Made by a program: the position numbers and the translations under genes
The notes under the pieces: model-generated
Seen by the model: the letters and a program-made list of their open reading frames with translations, nothing else
Database searches by the model: none
What the model was told of the DNA's origin: nothing
Assembly: GCA_044225415.1 (NCBI GenBank)
Contig: JBGAIO010000005.1
Location: 1-53,424 of the forward strand
Source of the DNA: JALORV01 sp044225415
GTDB taxonomy: Bacteria > Pseudomonadota > Gammaproteobacteria > Burkholderiales > Burkholderiaceae_F
Length of the DNA stretch: 53,424 bases
Reading direction: 5' to 3'
Shown: one piece after another, positions 47,007 through 53,424 of the stretch
How the letters are laid out: each line of letters opens with the position of its first letter
Numbering within the stretch: the first letter of the stretch is position 1

Positions 47007-47039
47007 CTGTGCGCAGTCGCCCGCGACCGCGCACAGGCA

Positions 47040-47057
47040 TCCCCGCGAATGCGGGGA
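47040..47057. repeat. REP-like palindrome
   Basis: TCCCCGC-GAAT-GCGGGGA, 7-bp stem with a 4-nt loop, 33 bp after the stop of the preceding small gene. Confidence 0.65.
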
Positions 47058-47102
47058 CCCGATTGCGGCGCCGTTGCGATGGGGGGAAGAAAGTCGAACT
47101 GG

Positions 47103-47122
47103 ATCCCCGCCTTCGCGGGGAT
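47103..47122. repeat. REP-like palindrome
   Basis: ATCCCCGC-CTTC-GCGGGGAT, perfect 8-bp stem with a 4-nt loop; followed by GACACC. Partner of the element at 47040. Confidence 0.7.
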
Positions 47123-47170
47123 GACACCGAAGTTTGCGCAGGGTCGCCCGCAAGCGGTCGACCTGCAAAA

Positions 47171-47566
47171 CTACGGCATCTGTATCTTGCCGCCGCCGCC
47201 AAGTCCACCCGGCGGGAAGCCCGCGCCACCCTGGCCGGGCAGCACGATCGATGACGCAGCCTGACGGCGCAGGTCCTGCAGTTCCTTCACCGTGCGCTCG
47301 ACCGCGACCTTGGCGGCTGCGGCATAGCCCTGCACGGCCTGATCGAGCGACGTCGCTTCGATTTCGAAGCTGATCGGCAGCGGGCCCATCTGCGTCATGA
47401 TCTGCGCCTCGCCGGTGTAGGCGATCGGGCGCGCACCGTCGGGGGCGCCGCTGGCGGTCACCGGCACCATTGCGCGGATCGTGCCGACCTTGCGATCGGT
47501 GTAGATCTCTTCGCGGTACAGGCCGGCGGCGTCCATGCTGATGTCGAGGTCGGCGGCAGAAGCCAT
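47171..47566 (-). CDS. Conserved hypothetical cytoplasmic protein
   Basis: 131 residues. GGAG lies 8 bp before the ATG. No signal or TM segment. Core: DLDISMDAAGLYREEIYTDRKVGTIRAMVPV, then a mid-strand region (IAYTGEAQIMTQMGPLPISFEIEA), a helix (SLDQAVQGYAAAAKVAVERTVKELQDLRRQ) and a glycine-rich end (GGLGGGGKIQMP). I remember similar proteins of about 130 residues in other betaproteobacteria with the same YREEVFTDRKVGTIR and Gly-rich end, all of unknown function. It is 22 bp after fabI on the same strand and so likely cotranscribed with it. Confidence 0.8.
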   Translation of the reverse strand: MASAADLDISMDAAGLYREEIYTDRKVGTIRAMVPVTASGAPDGARPIAYTGEAQIMTQMGPLPISFEIEATSLDQAVQGYAAAAKVAVERTVKELQDLRRQAASSIVLPGQGGAGFPPGGLGGGGKIQMP

Positions 47567-47588
47567 CGTGTTTCTCCGTTGGTTGCGG

Positions 47589-48380
47589 TCACTCGAGACC
47601 GACGGGAATGCCCATCACCGCATTGAAGCCGGCGTCGACATGGGTGATCTCGGCGGTGATGCCCGCGGCGAGGTCCGACAGCAGGAACGCGGCCACGTTG
47701 CCGACTTCTTCGATGGTGACGTTCCGGCGCAGGGGTGCCGTGCTTTCGACGACGGTCAGGATGCGCGAGAAGCCCTTGATGCCGGCGGCGGCCAGTGTCT
47801 TGATCGGCCCCGCGGAGATGCCGTTGACGCGGATGCCGTGCGGGCCGAGGCTCGTCGCCAGGTAGCGCACGCTTGCCTCCAGGCTCGCCTTCGCCAAGCC
47901 CATCGTGTTGTAGCTCGGCACCGCGCGCTCCGCGCCGAGATAGGTCAGCGTCAGCAGAGCGGCGGGGCGTCCCTGCATCAGCGGCAGCGCGGCCTTGGCC
48001 AGCGCGGGGAAGCTGTACGCGGAGATGTCGTGTGCGATACGGAAGTTCTCGCGCGTGAAACCTTCGAGGAAATCACCCGCGATCGCCTCTCGCGGTGCGT
48101 AGCCGATCGAATGCAGCAGGCCGTCCAGATGGCCCCAGCGCTGCTTCAGCGCGTCGAAGGTGGCGGTGATCTGCGCGTCGTCGGTGACGTCCATGTCATA
48201 GACGAGGTCCGAGCCGAACTCGGCGGCGATCTCGGTGATGCGGTCCTTGAAGCGCTCGCCGACATAGGTGAAGGCGAGTTCGGCGCCTTCGCGGCGGCAC
48301 GCCTGCGCGACGCCGTAGGCGATCGATCGATTGGACAGCACGCCGGTGATCAGCAGGCGCTTGCCGGACAGGAAGGGCAT
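47589..48380 (-). CDS. fabI: Enoyl-[acyl-carrier-protein] reductase (NADH)
   Basis: 263 residues. An SDR-fold enzyme with the FabI-specific active site Y147, Y157 and K164 (YNTMGLAKASLEAS) and the FabI-style start LSGKRLLITGVLSNRSIAYGVA. ISAGPIKTLAAAGI is the substrate-loop signature. It carries out the last reduction of each fatty-acid elongation round and is the target of triclosan and diazaborines. Upstream of it lies a cluster of REP-like hairpins separating it from mltD. Confidence 0.97.
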   Translation of the reverse strand: MPFLSGKRLLITGVLSNRSIAYGVAQACRREGAELAFTYVGERFKDRITEIAAEFGSDLVYDMDVTDDAQITATFDALKQRWGHLDGLLHSIGYAPREAIAGDFLEGFTRENFRIAHDISAYSFPALAKAALPLMQGRPAALLTLTYLGAERAVPSYNTMGLAKASLEASVRYLATSLGPHGIRVNGISAGPIKTLAAAGIKGFSRILTVVESTAPLRRNVTIEEVGNVAAFLLSDLAAGITAEITHVDAGFNAVMGIPVGLE

Positions 48381-48443
48381 GAGGAACGGTGGGTGCGGCG
48401 AAGGAAACGGCGGAGTATAGGCGGGGGAGGAAAGGCAAGCCGG

Positions 48444-48549
48444 ATTCCCGCTGGCGCGGGAATGGAGTTGGCTGGTTGGATCCCGGCCGTCGCCGGGAGG
48501 ACGACTACGGAGGCCGGCGCCATTCCGTCGCCCCGGCGAAGGCCGGGGC
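48444..48549. repeat. Cluster of three REP-like palindromes
   Basis: ATTCCCGC-TGGC-GCGGGAAT (48444-48463), TCCCGGC-CGTC-GCCGGGA (48481-48498) and GCCCCGGC-GAAG-GCCGGGGC (48530-48549). Each has a perfect stem and a 4-nt loop. They fill the space between the mltD stop and the fabI start. Confidence 0.75.
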
Positions 48550-48558
48550 CTAATGCGC

Positions 48559-50220
48559 TCACCGCGCCGCCGAAGCCACCTTGCCGTTGCGCGGCGGAGC
48601 TTTGGCGACAGGATGTGCAGCGGGCCTGCTCGCGGCTGACGCAGGCTTCGCGCCTTTCTTCGCCGTCGCGGGTCGTGCCGCTGCAGGCACCGTCAGCTCC
48701 AGCCGTTGCCCTGCGAACAGGCTCGGCGTGGTGAGCTGGTTCCACATGATCACGTCCTTCTCGTTCACCTTGTAGCGCTTCGCCACCGAATGCAGCGTGT
48801 CGCCTCGCCGCACGCGATACGTCACCTTGCGCAGGTTGCCCGATTCCGGCACGAGCGCGAAGCGCGCATCGAGACTGTCGGCGGGTATGTCGTCCATGGT
48901 CTCGTCGCGCGGCACCAGGATCGTGGAGCCGGCGGCGAGCCGATAGCGCGGCGGAATGCGGTTCGCCTCGCGCAGCTTGTCTTCGCTGATGCCGACGCGC
49001 GTCGACACCGCGGACAGCGTATCGGCCGGCTTCAACGTGTAGGTGGTCCAGCTCGCCAGCGGCTGTCCGGTCGCCTCCCACGCCGCCAGGTTCGCGTGAA
49101 AGCTCGCGGCCTTGTCGGCGGGCAGCAGCAGCGTCGGCTGCGCGGCGCCGACGATCACCGGGCGGTTGAACTGCGGATTGAGCGCGCGGAACTCCTCGAT
49201 GCTCATGCCTGCGAGCCTGGCCGCGGTGCCGACGTCGATGTCGCGCGTCTTCTGCACCATGACGAAGTAGGGCGAGTTGGCGAGCGGCGGCAGGACGATT
49301 CCGTACTTCGCCGGGTCCGCGACGATGTTCTTCACCGCCTGCAGCTTGGGCACGTAGTGCTGCGTCTCGACCGGCATGCGCAGGTCCGTGTAGCCCGTGC
49401 CCTTGCGCAGCTTGCGGTTGCGCTCGATGGCGCGCGCGACCGAGCCCTCGCCCCAGTTGTAGGCGGCCAGCGCCAGGTGCCAGTCGCCGAACATGTCGTA
49501 CAGCTTCTGCAGGTAGTCGAGGGCGGCGCGCGTGGAGTCGATCACCGAGCGGCGCTCGTCCTTCCACATGTTCTGTTCGAGGTCGTAGTGCTTGCCCGTC
49601 GACGGAATGAACTGCCACAGCCCGGCGGCCTTGGCGGTCGACACGGCCTCGGCCTGGAACGCACTCTCGACGAAGGGCAGCAGCGCGAGTTCGGTCGGCA
49701 TGTGGCGGCGCTCGACTTCCTCGACGATGAAGTACAGGTAGCGGCTCGAGCGCTCGGTCATGCGGCCCATGTACTCGACCTGTTCGGCATACCAGCGCGT
49801 GCGCTGGTCGGCGAGTTTCGTGTCCAGGTCGGGCATTGCGAAGCCGGCGCGGATGCGCTGCCACAGGTCGATCTGCGGCGGCGGCGGGACGGGGGCCGCG
49901 GCCGGTGCGGGCGGTACCGGCGTGGGCGCGGTCCCCGCAGGTGTCGCGGCGGGCGGCATGTGTTCAAGCAGCGTGCCCATCGCATCGGGACTGGAGGCCG
50001 CCGCCGTCGGCGCCGCAGCGGCAGCGGTCGCCGCCGTTGTCGACGATGCGACAGCCGTTGCGGGAGCATCGGCGGGTCGGGCCGGCGCGCTGCGCGCAAC
50101 CGGTGCCGATGACGGATCGCTGCGCGTGGATTCGCCGACCGTCGCGCAGCCGGCGGCGAGCATCGCCACCAGCGCGAGGCACAGACGCTGCGCGCGAGAT
50201 CGGAGAGGATTCATCGACAT
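48559..50220 (-). CDS. mltD: Membrane-bound lytic murein transglycosylase D with LysM domains
   Basis: 553 residues from the ATG at 50220. Signal with lipobox LAAGC, so an outer-membrane lipoprotein. A long Ala/Pro/Thr-rich linker (about 30-115) precedes the SLT catalytic domain with ELALLPFVESAFQAEAVSTAKAAGLWQFIPSTGKHYDL, where the Glu after FV is catalytic, and HLALAAYNWGEGSVARAI. Two LysM repeats follow: TYTLKPADTLSAVSTRVGI and TYRVRRGDTLHSVAKRYKV. It ends in a basic Ala/Lys/Pro tail. It cuts the glycan strand of peptidoglycan, forming 1,6-anhydro-MurNAc. The same frame is open far upstream, antisense to gloB coding, but the signal peptide fixes the start (50214 is an alternative). Confidence 0.93.
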   Translation of the reverse strand: MSMNPLRSRAQRLCLALVAMLAAGCATVGESTRSDPSSAPVARSAPARPADAPATAVASSTTAATAAAAAPTAAASSPDAMGTLLEHMPPAATPAGTAPTPVPPAPAAAPVPPPPQIDLWQRIRAGFAMPDLDTKLADQRTRWYAEQVEYMGRMTERSSRYLYFIVEEVERRHMPTELALLPFVESAFQAEAVSTAKAAGLWQFIPSTGKHYDLEQNMWKDERRSVIDSTRAALDYLQKLYDMFGDWHLALAAYNWGEGSVARAIERNRKLRKGTGYTDLRMPVETQHYVPKLQAVKNIVADPAKYGIVLPPLANSPYFVMVQKTRDIDVGTAARLAGMSIEEFRALNPQFNRPVIVGAAQPTLLLPADKAASFHANLAAWEATGQPLASWTTYTLKPADTLSAVSTRVGISEDKLREANRIPPRYRLAAGSTILVPRDETMDDIPADSLDARFALVPESGNLRKVTYRVRRGDTLHSVAKRYKVNEKDVIMWNQLTTPSLFAGQRLELTVPAAARPATAKKGAKPASAASRPAAHPVAKAPPRNGKVASAAR

Positions 50221-50323
50221 GCAGGGCGGCAGTGTAGGGAGCCGGGCCGGGTGCGGCAACCCGTGCACTCGCATGAGCGTGAGGGCGCGATCGAGAAAGC
50301 CAGAGCGGATGTCGCAGCGGACT

Positions 50324-51115
50324 TCAGCGGAACCCGTCCTTCCACGCGCGCAACGCCGCGAAGGTCTGCACGCGATCGCTGCCCGCGTCGGCACCCGCCT
50401 GCGCGATGGCGGCGGCGCGCACCTCGGGTACCGCGCTGCGCAGGAACGGGTTGGTCGCACACTCGATTCCGACCGTCGACGGCACCGTTGGTTCGCCGCG
50501 CGCGCGCAGAGCGGCCGCGTCGAGTGCGCGTTGCTGCAGCACTGCATTGCCGGGCTCGACCGCCAGCGCGAAACGCAGGTTGGACAGCGTGTATTCATGC
50601 GCGCAGTAGACGCGCGTGGCCGGCGGCAATGCGGCGAGCGCATCGAGCGACGCCAGCATCTGCGCCGGCGTGCCTTCGAACAACCGTCCGCAGCCGCCCG
50701 CGAACAGCGTGTCGCCGCAGAACACGGCCGGCGGCTCGAGCGTCGCTGCAACGTAGGCGATGTGGCCGGCGGTATGTCCGGGCACGTCCAGCACGTCGAA
50801 CGGTTGCCCCAGTACCTCGATGCGATCGCCGCCGCCGAGCGCGACGTCGACCCCGGCGATGCGTTCGCGGCGCGGCCCGTACACTCGCGCACCGCTGGCG
50901 CGCAGCGTCATCACGCCGCCGGTGTGATCGCCGTGATGGTGCGTGACTAGAATGGCCTCCAGCGTCAGATGCCGTTCGGCCAGCGCGTGCAGCACCGGTT
51001 GCGCGTCGCCCGGGTCGACGACGGCGGCGCGACCGTTGCGCGCCAGCAGCCACAGGTAGTTGTCGCTGAAGGCCGGCAGCGGCGTGATCAAGAGCGAGTT
51101 GTCCGGGTTTGGCAC
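50324..51115 (-). CDS. gloB: Hydroxyacylglutathione hydrolase (glyoxalase II)
   Basis: 263 residues from a GTG at 51115. Metal motif VTHHHGDHTGG (H59-H64), later ligands in VPGHTAGHIAY and FCGDTLFAGGCGRLFEG, and HEYTLSNLRFA near 175, all diagnostic of glyoxalase II. It hydrolyses S-D-lactoylglutathione to lactate and glutathione, completing methylglyoxal detoxification. Divergent from the methyltransferase gene with only 26 bp between start codons. The gloB, methyltransferase, rnhA order (usually followed by dnaQ) is familiar in proteobacteria; dnaQ is not next here. Confidence 0.95.
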   Translation of the reverse strand: MPNPDNSLLITPLPAFSDNYLWLLARNGRAAVVDPGDAQPVLHALAERHLTLEAILVTHHHGDHTGGVMTLRASGARVYGPRRERIAGVDVALGGGDRIEVLGQPFDVLDVPGHTAGHIAYVAATLEPPAVFCGDTLFAGGCGRLFEGTPAQMLASLDALAALPPATRVYCAHEYTLSNLRFALAVEPGNAVLQQRALDAAALRARGEPTVPSTVGIECATNPFLRSAVPEVRAAAIAQAGADAGSDRVQTFAALRAWKDGFR

Positions 51116-51141
51116 GGTTCCAAAGCGATGGGTCGAGAAAG

Positions 51142-52056
51142 ATGACCGAGCAGGGTTCGATCGTCAGGTTATCCGAGTTCCTGCGTTCGCCGGCGGGCCG
51201 CTATGTGCTCGACTGGGAGCAGCGCGCGCTCGACGCCGTGGTGAGCGACGTGTTCGGCTACCACGCGATGCAGCTCGGCCTGCCGGAAATGGACGTGCTG
51301 CGCGAAAACCGCATGCCGCTGCGCTTCTGCGCGGCGGACCGTCAGCTCACGCTGCCGCGGGCCGAAATGACGGGCGAGGATGAAACCGCCGGCGACAGCG
51401 CCGCGCCGCGCACGCGCGTGGCCGTGATCAACAACTACGAGGAACTGCCCTTCGCCACGCATTCGATCGACCTGGTCGTGATGCCGCACATCCTCGAGTT
51501 TGCGCGCGATCCGCACCAGGTGCTGCGCGAGGTGGAGCGGGTGCTGGTGCCCGAGGGTCGCGTGATCATCACGGGCTTCAATCCCGCCAGCCTGTGGGGC
51601 GCGCGCCAGTTCGCCGCGCGCCTCGGCGCGTCGCCGTTCCTGCCGCGGGAAGGACATTTCATCGCGCTGCCACGCGTGAAGGACTGGCTGAAGCTGCTGT
51701 CCTTCGACCTGTCGCGCGGCCGCTTCGGCTGCTACGCGCCGTCTGCGCGGTCGGCGCGCTGGCTGCAGCGCTGGCGCTTCCTCGAGAAGGCCGGCGATCG
51801 CTGGTGGCCGATGCTCGGCGCGGTGTATCTGCTGTCCGCAGTGAAGCGCGTGCGCGGCATGCGGCTGATCGGCGCGGCGTGGAAGCGTCGCGAAGAGATC
51901 GTGCCGCAGCTCACGCCGGTGACCACGACGCGCGTGGTGCTGGCCACGGGCGAAGCAACGAGCGCGCGGGTCGTCGGCCCCGCGGCCGCCAACGAGGTTT
52001 CATCGCGTCGTAGTGCGCCGCGCGGAGGATCGGATGAGACACGCCGCGCGGGTTGA
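51142..52056 (+). CDS. Class I SAM-dependent methyltransferase
   Basis: 304 residues from the ATG at 51142. The methyltransferase core shows NNYEELPFATHSIDLVVMPHILEFARDPHQVLREVERVLVPEGRVIITGFNP, i.e. motifs II-III of class I enzymes, while the glycine-rich motif I is degenerate, as usual in the group encoded next to gloB and rnhA. The last 40 residues are low complexity and the gene overlaps the rnhA start by 23 bp. Substrate unknown. Divergent from gloB. Confidence 0.88.
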   Translation: MTEQGSIVRLSEFLRSPAGRYVLDWEQRALDAVVSDVFGYHAMQLGLPEMDVLRENRMPLRFCAADRQLTLPRAEMTGEDETAGDSAAPRTRVAVINNYEELPFATHSIDLVVMPHILEFARDPHQVLREVERVLVPEGRVIITGFNPASLWGARQFAARLGASPFLPREGHFIALPRVKDWLKLLSFDLSRGRFGCYAPSARSARWLQRWRFLEKAGDRWWPMLGAVYLLSAVKRVRGMRLIGAAWKRREEIVPQLTPVTTTRVVLATGEATSARVVGPAAANEVSSRRSAPRGGSDETRRAG

Positions 52057-52537
52057 ACTCGTGCCGGAGACGGCGCCATCGCCCGCGCCGGTGGTCGAGA
52101 TCTGGACCGATGGCGCGTGCAAGGGCAATCCCGGCCCCGGTGGCTGGGGCGCGCTGCTGAAGTACGGCGATCACGAGCGCGAACTCTTCGGCGGCGAGCG
52201 CGCCACGACCAACAACCGCATGGAACTGCTGGCGGTCATCGAGGCGCTGGGTTCGCTGACGCGGCGCTGCCGGGTGGTCCTGCACACCGACTCGCAATAC
52301 GTGAAGCTCGGCATCACCGAATGGCTGCCCAACTGGGTACGCCGCGGCTGGAAGACCAGCGACAACAAGCCCGTGAAGAACGCCGACCTGTGGCAGCGCC
52401 TGCAGGCGGCCGCGGCACGGCACGACGTCGATTGGCGATGGGTGAAGGGCCACGCGGGGGATGCAGGCAACGAACGCGCCGACGAACTGGCGAACCGCGG
52501 CGTGCAGTCCGTGGCGAAGGCTGGCCGCACGCTCTGA
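52034..52537 (+). CDS. rnhA: Ribonuclease HI
   Basis: 167 residues from the ATG at 52034, which has GGAGG five to six bases upstream; a GTG at 52013 in frame is less likely. Catalytic residues D26 (IWTDGACKGNPGPGGWG), E64 (TTNNRMELLAV), D86 (LHTDSQYV), H140 and D150 (VKGHAGDAGNERADELA) are all present. It removes RNA from RNA-DNA hybrids. The N-terminus is about 15 residues longer than E. coli RNase HI. A GC-rich hairpin (52598-52614) lies after the gene. Confidence 0.97.
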   Translation: MRHAARVELVPETAPSPAPVVEIWTDGACKGNPGPGGWGALLKYGDHERELFGGERATTNNRMELLAVIEALGSLTRRCRVVLHTDSQYVKLGITEWLPNWVRRGWKTSDNKPVKNADLWQRLQAAAARHDVDWRWVKGHAGDAGNERADELANRGVQSVAKAGRTL

Positions 52538-52597
52538 TCGGCCGTCCGGGCAACGCCGGTTGCTTGGCCAGTTGCCTCGCCGGTTAGGTCACAAAAG

Positions 52598-52614
52598 GCG
52601 CGCGTTTCGCGCGC
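52598..52614. repeat. GC-rich hairpin between rnhA and the RND gene
   Basis: GCGCGCG-TTT-CGCGCGC, perfect 7-bp stem. AAAA precedes it on the plus strand and no T run follows, so it would act as a standard terminator only on the minus strand. Confidence 0.5.
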
Positions 52615-52631
52615 TGACGGCACGACGCGGA

Positions 52632-52640
52632 TGCTAAAGT
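52632..52640 (+). promoter_or_regulatory. Possible extended -10 promoter for the RND gene
   Basis: TGCTAAAGT: TG-n-TAAAGT, an extended -10 pattern, about 30 nt before the ATG at 52670. No convincing -35. Confidence 0.3.
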
Positions 52641-52669
52641 TGCCTGCTTCGCGCCGCCCCTCCGTCCAC

Positions 52670-53424
52670 ATGAAGCATCGCGTCACCCTCGCCGCCGTCG
52701 GCGTGCTCGCCCTCGTCGCCACCGGCGTCTGGTATGCCACTCAGCGCTCCACGCCGATCGCCGGCACAGGAGAGATCAGCCTTGACCGCAAGGCTGCGGC
52801 CGTTCCGCCGGCTGGCGTGGCCGCGGCCGCCAAATCGGCGCCCGGAGCCGGCGCGCCGCTGCCGGTGGAAGTGGTCCGTCTCGCCGCCACCACGGTGAAG
52901 GAAGACCTGCAGGCGGTCGGTTCGCTGCGCTCGAACGAGAGTGTCATCCTGCGGCCCGAGGTGGCGGGCCGCATCGCGACCATCGGCTTCAAGGACGGGC
53001 AGGTGGTGCGCAAGGGCCAGCTGCTGATCGGGCTCGACGCGACGCTGAACGAGGCCGAGGTCGCACAGGCGAAGGCCGAGAACGATCTCGCGGTGTCCAA
53101 CCTCAATCGCACGCAGGATCTGGCGCAGCGCAAGTTCCTGTCCGAGACCGCGCAGGAGACCGCGGTGTCGAACGCACAGGTCGCCGAGGCGAAGCTCAAG
53201 CTCGCGCAGGCGCGGCTCACGAAGATGCGCATCGTCGCGCCCTTCGACGGCGTGGTCGGCATCCGCGGCGTGAGCCTCGGCGACTACGTCAAGGACGGCG
53301 CGGACCTCGTCAACGTCGAGGACGTGCGCGTGCTGAAGGTGGACTTCCGCCTGCCCGAGCGCAATTTCGCGCAGATCCGTGTCGGCCAGACCGTGGACGT
53401 GGTTGCCGACGCGCTGCCGGGCCA
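52670..53424 (+). CDS. RND efflux periplasmic adaptor (membrane-fusion protein), C-terminus beyond window
   Basis: At least 251 residues before the window ends. The N-terminal TM anchor (KHRVTLAAVGVLALVATGVWYAT) is followed by LPVEVVRLAATTVKEDLQAVGSLRSNESVILRPEVAGRIATIGFKDGQVVRKGQLLIGLD, the MacA/AcrA-type lipoyl half, then a helical hairpin (EAEVAQAKAENDLAVSNLNRTQDLAQ...), and the second lipoyl half with RIVAPFDGVVGIRGVSLGDYVKDG. It should link an RND pump to the outer-membrane channel; those genes probably follow outside the window. The ATG at 52631 is in frame but falls in the likely promoter. Confidence 0.9.
   Translation, partial: MKHRVTLAAVGVLALVATGVWYATQRSTPIAGTGEISLDRKAAAVPPAGVAAAAKSAPGAGAPLPVEVVRLAATTVKEDLQAVGSLRSNESVILRPEVAGRIATIGFKDGQVVRKGQLLIGLDATLNEAEVAQAKAENDLAVSNLNRTQDLAQRKFLSETAQETAVSNAQVAEAKLKLAQARLTKMRIVAPFDGVVGIRGVSLGDYVKDGADLVNVEDVRVLKVDFRLPERNFAQIRVGQTVDVVADALPG

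Overview
The window reads as one chromosomal stretch of a high-GC Gram-negative bacterium, most likely a betaproteobacterium (Burkholderiales or close). The basis is gene content and protein style: FabI, MltD, GloB and RNase HI in a familiar betaproteobacterial order, a tandem glycine riboswitch before gcvTHP, MlaE/MCE lipid-transport genes, Tat and lipoprotein signals, and GC-rich third codon positions. I saw no tRNA, rRNA, CRISPR array, transposase or phage gene. There is one assembly gap (Ns at 19902-19933).

Layout. 1-7.1 kb: a truncated FecR-like/DUF6600 lipoprotein, a large PLP amino-acid decarboxylase, a small membrane protein, and a TetR regulator divergent from a metallo-hydrolase operon with two matching palindromic operators between them. 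7.1-19.1 kb: glycine riboswitch plus attenuator, gcvT-gcvH-gcvP, then on the other strand a complete five-gene peptide ABC importer, then L-serine ammonia-lyase; glycine can thus run to serine and pyruvate. 19.1-22.4 kb: an alpha/beta hydrolase cut by the gap, and a folate/thymidylate operon (thyA, a Rieske oxygenase, folA). 22.5-26.9 kb: a tight operon of a long-chain acyl-CoA synthetase, a thiamine-diphosphate enzyme closely resembling animal ILVBL/HACL2, and a secreted dienelactone-hydrolase-family protein. This is the most attractive candidate for an undescribed pathway (bacterial fatty-acid alpha-oxidation).

26.9-36.0 kb is one long minus-strand run of envelope transport genes: an AttEFGH-like ABC exporter with its lipocalin-like partner, a MAPEG protein, an MsbA-type exporter, and an MlaE permease/MCE protein/lipoprotein set with no ATPase of its own. 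36.1-40.7 kb: threonine ammonia-lyase, an unknown protein, and convergent ergothioneine genes egtD and egtB. 40.7-44 kb: a TPR/HD-GYP phosphodiesterase divergent from a small peptide with a double-glycine leader, then a poorly resolved patch of small ATGA-coupled genes. 43.7-46.5 kb: selD, a TlpA-like thioredoxin and a transglutaminase-like protein. 46.5-53.4 kb: housekeeping genes (fabI, mltD, gloB, a methyltransferase, rnhA, the start of an RND membrane-fusion protein) with several REP-like hairpins.

Quality warning: from about 31 to 47 kb many genes carry single-base frameshifts while their codons otherwise look healthy, and the Rieske gene near 21 kb has the same problem. I read this as a mixture of sequencing or assembly indels and possibly real decay; the two cannot be told apart from this sequence alone. 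Frameshifted genes are given their full inferred extent.
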